NCBI GenBank assembly: GCA_029204225.1
Contig: CM055107.1
Location: 5,282,488 to 5,341,996 of the forward strand
DNA: 59,509 nucleotides
From: Diphasiastrum complanatum
Taxonomy: Eukaryota > Streptophyta > Lycopodiopsida > Lycopodiales > Lycopodiaceae
Reading direction: 5' to 3'
The position numbers and the translations under genes are program-made. Positions 10,026 to 20,243 of the stretch are shown here, piece by piece. The notes beneath the pieces were generated by a model. That model made no database searches. It was not told where the DNA came from and saw only the letters and a program-made list of their open reading frames with translations. Positions within the stretch are counted from its first letter, which is position 1. The number at the start of each line of letters is the position of its first letter.

Positions 10026-11424
10026 GTCCTGAGCATAGAAATTCAACACTCCTCCTTAATGTGGATCCTGAAATACCTTGATCTTCAGATTTAGCATGTC
10101 ATTAAATCTGAGATGGTGCTCCTTTGATAGAGCTTTCATGAAATAATCTGTTGCCATAAGATCTGTCCTGCAGTAAACCAATGATACTTCCTTGCCTCCC
10201 TCGCACTTTTTTTCTAAGGTAGTGATACTTGATTTCGATATGTTTGCTTCGAGAGTGAAATCTCGGATTTAGAGATAGTGCAATTGTGCTTTGATTGTCA
10301 CAATAGATTGTCGTTGGATGTGACTGAGCAAGGTCGATATTTGCAAGCAGGTTCCTTAGCCAAATTGCCTCCTTGGTAGCATTTGTTGCAGCTATGTATT
10401 CTGATTCGGTCCATGATAATGCTACTGAGGTCTGTTTTTGGCTATTCCATGAGATTGGGCCTTGATTGTATAAGAATACAAATCCAAAAGTCGATCTTCT
10501 AGTGTCAATATCTCCTGCCCAATTTGCATCTGTGTATCCTTCGAGAATATTGGTAGGTTGGCTGCCTCCATAACAAATACTAAAATGTTTTGTTGCTTGG
10601 ACATACTTCATGACCTTTATGAGTGCTTTCCAATGGGTTGAACCTGGACTCGGAACCTGGATTCGATAGGAACTTGCTAAGTGAACTGATTGAGTATGCA
10701 AGGCCTGGTCGAGTGCAAAGCATTGCATACATTAGTGAGCCAATAATGGAGTGAAATAAAAATCGCTTCATGTCTTCCTTTTCTGCCTCGATTTGAGGGC
10801 ATTGTTCCTTTGATAATTTTAGACCAGGGTCGAGTGGAAAGTAACTTGATTTGCAGTTAGTCATTCCATATTTTTCCAGCACATTAGTGAGATATCGTTG
10901 TTGACTGATATAAATTTGTCTACTGGATCGATTTCGATGAATCTGGATTCCAAGGCAGTAATGGGCTGGATCCATATCAGTCATCTTGTACTCCTCTGCT
11001 AACATGTTATATCCTTCAATAAATTTAGATTGTTACTAAAAAGTAACGTATCATCCACATAAAGAGCGATGATTATGAAGGAAGTAAAAACAGATTTGAA
11101 GTAAACATTCGAGTATGCCGAGTTTGGAATAAAACCATTCTCGATCAAAAATATATTGATTTTCTGAAACCAAGCACTTGGCGACTGTTTCAGACCATAC
11201 AGAGCCTTGTGGATTTTGCATACTAGGTGCTCCTTGCCCTTGAGCTCGTATCCCTCTAGCTGCAACATATAGATCTCCTCTTCAATAGTCTCGTTGAGGA
11301 AGGCAGTCTGGACATCCATTTGGTGGACTTCGACATCGGCTGTAGCTGCAAAGGAGAGTAGTAGACGAATCGAAGCATGCTTAACGACAGGGCTGAAAAT
11401 CTCTAAATAATCCAGATCTGAGCA
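10026..11424 (-). pseudogene. Copia reverse transcriptase-RNase H fragment B
   Basis: The minus strand encodes a Copia reverse transcriptase from LDYLEIFSPVVK onward. It includes the MDVQTAFLNE block, the catalytic YVDD (IIALYVDDTLLFSNN, near 11050), KYGMTNCKSS and TRPGLAYSIS, then RNase H (TDANWAGDIDTRRS, SWNSQKQTSVALS, CDNQSTIALS). The frame shifts near 11003, 10650 and 10180. The 3' end shows a polypurine tract (AAGGAGGAG) followed by TGTTGAATTTC, an LTR start at 10048, but the LTR stops after about 23 bases and fragment A begins. At 11424 the reverse transcriptase is cut by the TRIM-like element. Upstream gag-protease-integrase are not present. Confidence 0.9.
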
Positions 11425-11428
11425 CATA

Positions 11429-11972
11429 CACGTACCCACGCGAGCTGCGTACTGGGATCCCAACCCCAGTCGCCTAGCCACCCACCATCCGTCTAACCCC
11501 CTAAAAGGGCTGGTACCAGGGGATAGAGGATATACAGAAGCCCCAACTTATTTATGGGAAGTTCAAGACAAGCAGTTACTTATGGGATATTGAGAATTCT
11601 CAAGGCCATCATTAGGCGCTCAAGCCCACGGCACTTTCTTGTGCGTGGCTTGCAACTAAACATTCCTCAACACCCCCACTCAAGCAAGCACAGGCAAAGG
11701 AACCCCCCACTGGCTCTGATACCATGTAAAGAATTTGGGCCTCAGGGCCACGCACACACACGTACCCACGCGAGCCGCGTACTGGGACCCCAACCCCAGT
11801 CACCTAGCCACCCGCCATCCGTCAAACCCCCAAAAGGGCTGGTACCAGGGGATAGAGGATGTAGAGAAGCCCCAACTTATTTATGGGACAATGAGGAGCA
11901 CTCAGGCACTTTCACGCATTCACGCAGGCACACACGGCCTCTGTGCGTGGCTTGACCAACAGTCCCGCAACA
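11429..11972 (-). mobile_element. TRIM-like miniature LTR retrotransposon
   Basis: Two similar direct repeats, 11429-11672 and 11725-11972, flank only 52 bases. Those bases hold, in minus-strand order, a primer-binding site TGGTATCAGAGCC (11713-11724) next to the right repeat and a polypurine-like GAGTGGGGG next to the left repeat. The right repeat has TG (plus) and CA (minus) ends and is 248 bp. The left repeat lacks about 34 bases at its inner coding-side end. Short LTRs, primer site, purine tract and no coding capacity are the definition of a TRIM. It may instead be a deletion derivative of a larger element. It interrupts Copia fragment B. The sequence ACATA lies at both outer edges (11424-11428 and 11973-11977) and may be the target duplication. 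Confidence 0.7.
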
Positions 11973-12333
11973 ACATATGGCAATCACACGTGAACTACAC
12001 AGATAAACACTCAGCAAAATGTGTTATCAAGACTACAAGAGGAGACAAGAAAAGCTCAACTAGTTCTCATTAAGCAAAACGTGCATCGGAATTCTCTGTA
12101 TCGCTACAGATACTGCATGTTTATATATACAATGTAGGTGATGATTAAAAGAATCATTTATCCTAACTAATCACGGTGTTTAATCTAAAACACTACGGAT
12201 CCCTGTCTCAGTCGTGAGAGAGAATATTATGTTTGTTATTGAGAACTGGATTAGACTTAGTGGGCTGACGTGCTAGTTTGATAATGTGCTGACGTTCTAA
12301 AGAAAACGTTTATAGTTCACACTAACTTAACAC
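11973..12333. other. Non-coding stretch between TRIM-like element and oxygenase pseudogene
   Basis: No coding frame is evident. The first 250 bases could be LTR-like (a TATATATACA patch near 12120) but no partner copy was found in the window. The last 30 bases place an in-frame TAA just before the first codons of the oxygenase pseudogene. Confidence 0.4.
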
Positions 12334-13278
12334 GTGCACGATCCAAAGCAGCCATCGGCAGTAGTTATCAGGGGATTGCCCATCGATGACAACCTTCCAC
12401 CGTCCACGCCTCAGGGTCATCGCCAGAAGAACTCAAGCCAACAGTTCATGAGCGAGACGTGGCTGGTGGGTATCGCAAGGATCGTGGGCCAGCCCTTCAA
12501 CTACGAGTTCCTGGCCAAGGCAGGAGTGGCAAGGCAGGAGTGGCAGCAGAAGGAATGGGATTGCTGATAAGACAACTGTATCCAATGCCAGAACAAGAGA
12601 AGTTAGTGAGCTCTCTTGGCAGCCGAGAGTTCCTGGATTTCCACATGGATGGTTTCCAAGTTCTTCATTGGATTGAGAGGAGACCCCTCTAAAGTAGCCA
12701 AGGCGCTTCTCTGCGATTTCAGGGAGCTCTACTCTGAGCTTAATCCAGACGCCATTGCCATCCTTCTAAGGGAGAAGATCACAGGGAAAGCTCCTAGTTT
12801 GCCAGGAGCAGCAGGCTTCTGTAAGCATATCTTGGAAGGGACGGAGGCAAACCCCGTGATAAACATATATGATGAGAACATTGGCGTATCCACTACGTTT
12901 GATGAGGTGGTGGAAGGCAGCGCGGCTGCTGTGGCGGCATACAGACACGTTAAGGAGGTGGCTCGCAAGGTGGGAGTGAGGCGAGAGGGGGTGTGGCTGG
13001 ATGCGGGAGACGTGCTACTGGTGAATCAACGCAGATGTGCACATGGCAGACCCGCCTTCGCAGCCGCATACGATGGGAAGGATCGATGGATGCAGCGGGT
13101 GTATGCAAACGAGGGTGCCATCTGGGAGCGAACCGGGCTGGTGCCCTGGCCAATCAGGGCCTTGCCTTTCGAGTTTGCCCACAAGGTAGAGCCATTAGGG
13201 CACACGGACAGGCACAAGCACCAAGAGTTTGATCTTTACAAAAGTGATCTACTACCCAGTAGTTCTTTAACACCTTGA
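12334..13278 (+). pseudogene. Clavaminate synthase/asparagine-oxygenase-like Fe(II)/2-oxoglutarate dioxygenase, frame-shifted
   Basis: The three-frame product follows the TauD-related branch that includes bacterial clavaminate synthase, AsnO and VioC, which hydroxylate or oxidise amino acids using Fe(II), O2 and 2-oxoglutarate. Blocks in order: VVIRGLPIDD, LVGIARIVGQPFNYE, LYPMPEQEK, LGSREFLDFHMDGF with the metal pair H-x-D, LRGDPSKVAKALLCD, the distal-His block RRCAHGRPAF, and DRWMQRVYA with the likely 2-oxoglutarate-binding Arg. Known AsnO/VioC enzymes have H-x-E at the first pair; this has H-x-D. Two frame changes break it: a 14-bp tandem duplication at 12517-12544, and a shift near 12660-12680 that also shortens the H-x-D to LRGDP spacing by several residues. 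A TAA precedes the first codons and no ATG opens the homologous region, so about 50-60 N-terminal residues are missing or in another exon. GC content is well above that of its neighbours. Confidence 0.8.
12517..12544 (+). repeat. 14-bp tandem duplication causing the first oxygenase frameshift
   Basis: AAGGCAGGAGTGGC occurs twice without spacer. Fourteen bases shift the frame by two. With a single copy the flanking frames become continuous across LAKAGV...EGMGLLIRQ, which matches how the family normally reads through this point. Confidence 0.95.
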
Positions 13279-14011
13279 GAAACATCTTGCAATTACTACC
13301 TCAAGAGGAAAAAAACAAAAACATAATTAGTTAGTAGAGTCACTCCAAGTTCATATAAGTAGACTCGTTCTCTCTTGCTCTTTGCATGAAGCTCCTGCAC
13401 TACTGAAAGTATGCATCTTACTTCTATTATATGGAAATTGTTGTTATACAAATTCCTTTGATTTATACTCATAGCTTTATTTGTATGACAAACAAGTACA
13501 TTAATGTTCCAAATCAAAGAAGGTTCATTCTTGCTACAATAATATATTGGAAATATTTTGAGCTTAATTTGGAATCAATGTTTTTGTAGTACTTGGTTTG
13601 AACAAGCATAGATATAATTCTTTGGCCATGGTGTGTGTATCTTCAACCCTAGCAAAATAGTAATGATCAGATACGAAGTAACGGTATATGGTATGTTAGG
13701 TCTTAGAGGGAGATTGGGACGCATCCCTGCCATTTTTGTGTTTGGACCGTACACGAGTACCAAGGTCCGCAATTGTTGAGAGTTTCTAGAGGGTTTGTGG
13801 GTGTTTTAGACTTGCTAGGCCTAATTTCTCCCTTCTGACCTCTAATTGTTCTTATCTCTAGTTGCGAACTAGTGGCGATGCAATAGTATGGGTATACTGT
13901 GTATCTGGGTTCTTCTCCTAAGTCATGTTCCTGGTCTCGGTTTTACCTGTCGATCCAGGTGATCATACTGCTGGTTCTCTTGATAGAAAGGGGTGGGTTA
14001 TATTTTAACCA
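13279..14011. other. No gene seen
   Basis: The first part is 3' flank of the oxygenase pseudogene. The remainder is AT-rich with no recognisable frame. Some of 13660-13990 may be decayed Gypsy sequence leading into the integrase fragment, but no motif supports it. Confidence 0.4.
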
Positions 14012-14750
14012 GCAGAAATTCAAATAGTGATGAATTCTTTTCATGAAGAGGAAGCTGGAGGAAACTATGCACTGAAGAACACAGTTTGTAAAACCATGAA
14101 TGACAAATATTGGTGGCCTACTATGTACAAAGATGTGCATAAGTTTATTATAGACTATAATCCATGTCAGAGAATGGGTAAACCAGCAAGATCGACTAAT
14201 TGGCCATTGGTACCAATCTTACCATTGGCACCAATGGGGTATCGATTTTGTGGGGCCGATTAAGCCAGCTACAAGACACAGAAAAAATCGATATATATTA
14301 ATAGCAATAGACTATTGCACAAAAATGGTAGAAGCTGAACCTAGAAAGAAAAATGATGCGAAGACTATTGCCAATTTTCTTTTTGCTAATATAATTACAA
14401 GATATGGCTTTCCTTTAGAACTTGTTAGTGACAGAGGAACTCATTTCAAGAATAATATCATTGCAGAGTTACTGAAACATTATATGATTGTTCATAGAAG
14501 GACAACCCTATATAATCCTAAAGCAAATGGATTGACTGAACGAGTGAATAGTATTTTATGTAAAATATTGAATAAAATCATAGATCAGCATTCTACTGAT
14601 TGGGATATGAAAATACCCGCAGTTTTTTGGGCATATCGGAACACGGAAAAATTTGTGTCAAGAAGTATAATCAACCCTATAAATGGTTTACAAATAAACT
14701 CTTGGTTTTACGTAAGCAATTCCAAATCTATGCTTTTCCAAGAGAATAGT
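14012..14750 (+). pseudogene. Ty3/Gypsy integrase fragment
   Basis: It begins in the H2C2 zinc region (EIQIVMNSFHEE..GGNY...WWPTMYKDV...CQRMGK) and continues into the integrase core: Asp in GIDFVGPI, Asp in VSDRGTHF and Glu in NGLTERVNS, the D,D-E triad. Two zinc ligands are lost: the second His is Asn (GGN instead of GGH) and the first Cys of the pair is Asn (DYNPC). The frame changes near 14240, and the C-terminal domain stops at about 14690 in unrelated AT-rich sequence. The polypeptide belongs to a Gypsy lineage different from the element at 15518 (compare IDYCTKMVEAEP with VDRLTKLAAF). A second copy of the same H2C2 start lies at 23750. Confidence 0.9.
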
Positions 14751-14804
14751 TATTGTTTTTATTTAGTTTTATCTTCTCTTTTATATTTATTTTTATTTTG
14801 ATTT

Positions 14805-14810
<6 letters not shown>

Positions 14811-14859
<49 letters not shown>

Positions 14860-14912
14860 TTAATCCTCTTCTCAGTCAACGAGGACTTTTCCTATTTGAG
14901 GGGGGGGGGGGG
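14811..14912. repeat. (TA)n tract and 13-base poly-G
   Basis: A TA run of about 45 bases (14811-14855) is followed 45 bases later by 13 consecutive G (14900-14912). Both are simple repeats. They separate the integrase fragment from the next gene. Confidence 0.95.
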
Positions 14913-15350
14913 AGATATTAAAAAAAATTTAGGTTGTATTTTTTACAGGTCGAAAACATGTTCTTAAGATTCATTAGTATCGAATTTTTTTGATCCGATC
15001 CGACCTAGGGTCGGACCTGCCCAGAAATATCCGAACCGATCAGATATGTCCGGAAAATTTCGAACTTTGATAATTTTTTACCTTTTAAAAAAAAATCGAT
15101 CCTTTATATTTTCCAGTTATACGGTTGACGTACACCTACTATTAATTTTTCTGGCGGTTATTGCAACGACAATATCCTCCGTCCTTGGCTAACGTCATCA
15201 AATTTAAGAGTGATTTATATCTCATTTACTTGTCATATCAGTCACTTTTTCTCTTTGCCATAGTGTATTTCGCGAGCGGTTTTCTGACTTCTAGATTTTC
15301 TGATTCTATCGTTCTATTGTGAAATCTTCTGTCTCTATTCTACAAACAAA
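14913..15350. other. Spacer / possible promoter of coiled-coil gene copy 1
   Basis: No coding sequence. A block at 14990-15060 is rich in short CCGATC/GGATCGG inverted motifs (GATCCGATCCGACCTAGGGT). The last 150 bases before the ATG at 15351 are CT-rich and look like a 5' untranslated leader. A TATA-like TTATATC at about 15216 is a weak candidate. Confidence 0.35.
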
Positions 15351-15517
15351 ATGGCATGCACCAGAGTATGGAAGGCCAGAGCCGAAATTTTGTATGAAGA
15401 ATGGAGAGTTGGAGCGGAATTGCTTAAATTGAACACAATCAAATACAAAGACAATTCACTCTTACTTACTGAAATTTGTAATGAGATGGCAGATAGTGTC
15501 AGGATCAGAGGAAATGT
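15351..15517 (+). pseudogene. Unrecognised coiled-coil gene, copy 1, 5' part
   Basis: The frame opens MACTRVWKARAEILYEEW and reads to SVRIRGNV, where a Gypsy LTR starts at 15518. The target duplication AATGT lies at 15513-15517 and 20748-20752, and the frame continues past the far LTR as GNVCYFLVRQRIVELHKEDF. The joined frame is therefore genuine pre-insertion coding sequence. It aligns with copy 2 on the minus strand: NEMADSVRIRGN against NELMDGLKIRGG, and DFVECFGL against MYVECFKL. I do not recognise the family, and no catalytic motif is visible. Confidence 0.7.
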
Positions 15518-16040
15518 TGTTATGTCCATGACCAGTACATAGGATACAGTATACTCCTAGTCTTGGATACACGGTACTCCAGTGAAACAAGCTGTTACTT
15601 ATGCCACGTCATATTGGACGTGACCTGAAAGTAACTAATATCTTTGTGAGGCCCAGAACACACTAAGTGGAGTTTAGACAAGGTAATGAGACAATGTATG
15701 CATGTGTAGAGTTATCAATAGCAATTCTATGAACAGTTGGTCCATGCATAGGACTCTATTCTAGGTGAATCTATGTATAGATATCATAGAGCTATGCATG
15801 GTTATGTGCCCAGGATGCATTAGGCTCTATATAAGAGGACCAAACTTGCCCTACTCCTCATCATGGTTCTTTATTCATTGTCAGGCTCTCACTCTACATT
15901 CATGCTTCTTGTTCCTTGGCTTGGGGGTGAGGCTTCTAGAGATTGATTGGATGCTTCTACTTGGTTGGGTGGTTTCTCCACAGTGTATTATCCTTTTGTG
16001 TTTAGGATTTGTAAGCAGGATCTAAGTAGCTTCCCTTATA
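15518..16040 (+). repeat. G1 5' LTR
   Basis: It starts TGTTATGTCC and ends CCCTTATA, just before G and the primer site. It ends in TA rather than the usual CA. A TATA box (CTCTATATAAGAGG, about 15823) and the following CTCC block mark the U3/R promoter. It is 523 bp against 504 bp in the 3' LTR; small indels, such as an extra GCATGTGTAG-like patch near 15700, account for the difference. Confidence 0.95.
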
Positions 16041-17788
16041 GTGGTATCAGAGCAAGGCTTACAGGCTTGGAGAGGTGGTGCTTTTCATTGGAGCTTGGTG
16101 GTATTCAACTAGTATTCTCATTCAAGGAGAGGAGGAAGGTTTCAAGTTGGTGGATCTTCCCAAATTCAATTTGCATGTTCCATATCTCTCTCTCAAATTT
16201 CATTGTGTTTGTGGTGAATTGTGCTAGGAAATCAATTTTGGTGTCTTTTTTGGAGTTTTTGCATGTGTATCTTAAAACTAGTGAAGGACCTGAAATTTCC
16301 AGCAAGTTAATTCACTTTGAAATAGTTGAAATTCAGTTTGCATGTTGGATCTTCCCATGTATTTGGATTCTAGGCTCTTTTGTGGCCAAATTTGGCTTGT
16401 TTTCCATGATTTTGGCACAAAATTAAGGGTAGAATTCAAAATCCAACAAGATCAGATCAATTGATTTGTTGTAACTTTGAATTTTGGATTGCATGTGGAT
16501 TTGAAAAACGTTCTTGCCATTAATTTTCAATTGTGCATGGTGAAAAAACCTAGAAAGGGCTAAAATTCATGATTTTTGCTTGTTTTTTCATGAAATTGGA
16601 TGGTAGGAAGTTGTTAAACATCAATTGAAGCTAGGAAAAAATGAATCATAGTCTTTTGAAGTTGTCCTAGAAGTTAGAGCCAAGAATTCCAGCAATTGGG
16701 TTTGTAGGAAGTCAAAAAGTGTCAAAAAATGACCAATTTTGGTGAATTTTGGGGGATGGATTTCTCTAAATCCATAAGACAATCATTCTGGATTTTTTCC
16801 AGCATGATTTGTATTCATTTTTACCTTCGAGCAAGCTATCAGACCTGTAAATTGATGGGTTGAGGCTTATGTTTTAATTCCATCAAGTTTGTAGCAATTT
16901 TGACTTCTAAAAACCAAGAAATCATGGTTCTCAGCCCATACTGCTTCATAGGATCTGTATGAAAGCTTCATGGAACACTTTTTAACCATTTAAGACTGTT
17001 TGGATCATCAATTTTAAGCTTGGCTATGTGTTTGCATGTTTTTTGACAAAATTGGTCTAGAAAAAGTGTGCCCTCCTACAGCTTAGTTGGTTGTTTTGAA
17101 CTCGCACATGTGAGTCCTAGGTGGCAGGCTGACGTGGCAAGTGTCTTGTTCATTGTGTCTCTCTTTGTACCCAAAGATATGAGCATCTGAAGTTTTGCAA
17201 TTTTGTGAGCAAAATTGGTAAAATTTCCAATTGTTCTGATTGCATGCATGACAATTTCCTATTTTGATGTACTGTGCTTGCATGGAATGTCTGCATGTGG
17301 TTTCTCTGCGTGATTCTGACATGCATGGATTGATTAGATCTGTTTTGAGTGGTCATACGCATGTACTCTGACAGGTAGATACAAAACTGGATTTTATAGC
17401 TGACAATTTTCGTAACATTGAATTTTTACGTAAAATTTCGTAAAGTAAAAAATCAGTTTAATGTCGCATGTCTTGCATGCTTGATGGACATTAATGAAGT
17501 AAAATTAGGAATTGAACAATGAATCGAATTTTTTATTTCGATTGCTTAATAACGGACTGAGATTTTTTATGAAATTTTAGAAAACGTAAAAAAATTTAAA
17601 AAAAGTTAAAAGTGCGAAAACTCAAAATTTTTAGTTTTTTCCAGTTTCTTGTAATATCTATGAAATTGACTAAAAATAGTGATTTGACCATACTGGAGTC
17701 AATTTCAGTCAATTTTTTTGGTCAACAGTACTTCACTATCAATTAATCTGATACTAAATTTAATAATTTCCAAGATAGATATATCGAG
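16041..17788 (+). other. G1 primer-binding site and untranslated leader
   Basis: TGGTATCAGAGC starts at 16042 (initiator-Met tRNA primer site). The following 1.7 kb is a long AT-rich leader without coding signal, as in many plant Gypsy elements. It shares style and short blocks with the leader of element G2 (for example 'CACATGTGAGTCCTAGGTGG' near 17105 against 'CACACGTGTGAAGCCTAGGTGG' near 26937). Confidence 0.8.
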
Positions 17789-18166
17789 ATGGCCAAAGAA
17801 ACTTCAAATCAGGCTGCAAATCCAGGTGCACCATCTTATATAGTGATTTGTCAGCAGTTGAGTACGGCACTAAATGACATGAATAATCGTAATCAGATGA
17901 GAGATCAACAAATGGAGGTTCTTTTGAATCAAGTCAAATTGATGTCTTCACCCAATCTCGATTTTCAACCGGAGATTTATTTGGGCGAGAAGAAGGAGAA
18001 GAAACCTGAGGTCGTCGAGGACTGGCTGTCCAAGTGGAGTAGTTACTTCAATCTGCACGGTGTTCCTGATGAGAAGAAAATTGAAAGTGTCGTGTTGTTC
18101 TTGTGCGGCAAAGCGTCATCGTGGTGGCAAGATTTACCGGTGAAGCCAACCACTTGGGATGCGTTT
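17789..18166 (+). pseudogene. G1 gag fragment
   Basis: The frame opens MAKETSNQAANPG and contains the retrotransposon gag core: PEIYLGEKKEKK, VEDWLSKWSSYFNLHGVPDEKKIE and CGKASSWWQDL. This is the capsid-like domain that packages element RNA. It stops after TTWDAFAEV. The rest of gag, with its CCHC zinc knuckle, is deleted, and the frame meets the protease remnant out of phase near 18166. Confidence 0.9.
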
Positions 18167-19302
18167 GCGGAAGTTTCATGTTTTAGACCTAGCTCGTACT
18201 GATTTAATTTTAGGTTACGAATGGTTATTCAGTAAATCACCTTCTCTGTTAATTGATTTTGAGAAGCATGTTCTCACTTTCAAGGATGATGATAAGGTAG
18301 TTACATTATTTGACAGTAATTTTGTACGTCCGTTGGATCAGATTTCTACAGTTAATAAAATGGAAACATTGGATTATTCTGAGTATGAAATTTTTTCAGT
18401 TTATGTTATTCCAGTTGTGGATGTCCTGAAATGAATCTAAATGGTTGTGAATTCTCATCAATTCTTAACTTAGTAAATTTAGATCATGAACAAGCAGTGA
18501 AAGAACAGATCATAAATGAATTTAGGGGTGTTTTTCCATCTGAATTACCTCATGGTTTACCATTGTCTAGGTCAGTAGACCACAGGATTGAGTTAAGTCC
18601 AAGAAGTTAACCTGTCTCTAGACAACTTTACAGGTTCTCTCAGAAAGAGAAGACAGAGGTTTCAAATCAAATAGAAAACTATCTGAGGATGGGACATATA
18701 CAACCTAGTAAATCATCATGGGGCGCTCATGTTCTTCTTAAAGTGAAGAAAGATGAAAGTTTTAGGATGTGTGTGGATTACAAGGGGCTTAATAAAGTGA
18801 CTATAAAAAATAAATATCCATTACCCAGGATGGATGACCTTGTAGATCGCTTGGGTGGAGCACGGTATTTCACCAAGATAGATCTCAGGACAGGGTACCA
18901 TCAAATAAGAATTAAGTTAGAAGATGTCCAAAAGACAGGATTTCGTTCTAGATTCGGTCATTATGAATTTCTAGTGTTGCCATTTGGATTAATGAATGCT
19001 CCAGCAACATTCCAACAAATGATGAACGATTTATTTCGTCCATATTTGGGGAAGTTTGTGGTAGTATTCTTAGACGACATTCTCATTTACAGTAAATCCT
19101 TGGTGGAACACGTAGAACACTTAAAAATCGTCTTGATGAAACTCCGTCAGGAGTTACTCTACGCTAAAGAGTCCAAGTGTGAATTCTTTAAGCAAGAGTT
19201 GCTTTATCTCGGTCATAAGATCACAGTAAATGGGATCAAGATTGATGAGGATAAAATCAAGATTGTGATTGAGTGGCCAATTCCGGACCCAACGACAAAA
19301 TG
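18167..19302 (+). pseudogene. G1 protease remnant and reverse transcriptase
   Basis: The protease C-terminus is present (VLDLARTDLILGYEWL) but its catalytic DSGA block is lost in the upstream deletion. Stops interrupt the linker at 18432 and 18608. The reverse transcriptase is nearly complete and open from about 18689: VDYKGLNKVTIKNKYPLPR, FTKIDLRTGYHQIRI, the LPFGLMNAPATFQ block, and the catalytic FLDDILIYSK. It ends at IEWPIPDPTTK and joins integrase sequence out of frame. Confidence 0.95.
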
Positions 19303-20186
19303 ATTCTATTTGGGTTATAGTGGATCGGTTAACTAAGTTAGCTGCATTCATATCAGTCAAGTCAACTATAAAGGCTTCTGATTTAGCCCAGATCTTTGTT
19401 GAAAGATTATTTCGGTTGTATGGTTTGCCAAGTGACATTGTTAGTGATATAGATCCTAAGTTCACAGGTCACTTTTGGTCAGCAATATTCCATAAACTGG
19501 AAACTTCTTTGAGTTTAAGTTCTTCTGATCATCCTAAATCAGATGGACAAATCAAACTATGGAAGATATTTTGAGGACGTATGTTTCTCACAGGCAATCT
19601 CATTGGGAAGATTATCTCCAACTGGTTGAGTTTGCATATAATAGTAGAAAACATTCTGCTACAAGTTACAGTCCTTTTAATGCTTATGTACGGTTTTCAA
19701 CCTAGATCTCCAGTGAATATTGAGACGAAGTCTGTTAAGGTCCGGAAGGTTGTTGATTTTTTGCATGATATGCAAGAAATTTTGCAAGTGGCTAAGGATA
19801 GTATCTGTAGTGCTCAAGATAGAGCTAAACACTATACCAATCTTAACAGGGAAGCATTATAAGTTGTCTACCCGTTATTGTGGATCTTCAGGATTGTACG
19901 TAGAATTGGGTCTTTGGCATATGAACTCGATCTTCAAGGAAAATCGACTGCACACCCAGTGTTTCATGTAAGTCGTTTGATACTAAGTTTACATGATGGT
20001 GATACAGTTGGATTGGATGAGGATTTATCCCATTTGAAAGATTTGTCGCTTAGTGTACCTTTGGAACCTGAGAAAGTGCTCAGAACCAAAGATAAACAAT
20101 TGAGAAATCGTTCTATCTCTGAGTGCTTAATTCGGTGGAAGGTCGTACTGAGAATGATGATTCATGGGAGAGAGTTGATAGCATAA
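19303..20186 (+). pseudogene. G1 integrase and chromodomain-like tail
   Basis: The integrase core starts at NDSIWVIVDRLTKLAAF, with the first catalytic Asp in VDR and the second in SDIDPKF. The third residue is gone: the usual DGQTER.NQT reads DGQ followed directly by the NQTMEDILR frame, a small deletion that removes the catalytic Glu and shifts the frame (near 19548). The C-terminal portion shows EFAYNS and a chromodomain-like end (HPVFHVSRL, LEPEKVLRTKDKQLRNRSI). Further shifts occur at about 19870 and 20140. Confidence 0.9.
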
Positions 20187-20243
20187 AGAAAAATTTTCCA
20201 AATTTTAGTTTCTAAGGATAGAAACAGTTTAAGGAGGGAATAA

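Noticed and set aside
11725-11972. Cassandra-type TRIM carrying a 5S rRNA promoter
   Set aside because: The minus strand has GGATGGCGGGTGGCTAGGTGAC and a GGTACCAGC patch faintly like 5S rDNA, but the A box, intermediate element and C box cannot be laid out at the right spacing.
11554-12073. 133- and 112-codon frames over the TRIM-like element
   Set aside because: They cross LTR ends, primer site and purine tract, and no homologous protein blocks are visible.
16105-17362. Frames in the G1 leader (15947-16426 plus, 17083-17362 minus)
   Set aside because: They lie in the LTR and untranslated leader, and the equivalent frames are absent from the G2 leader.
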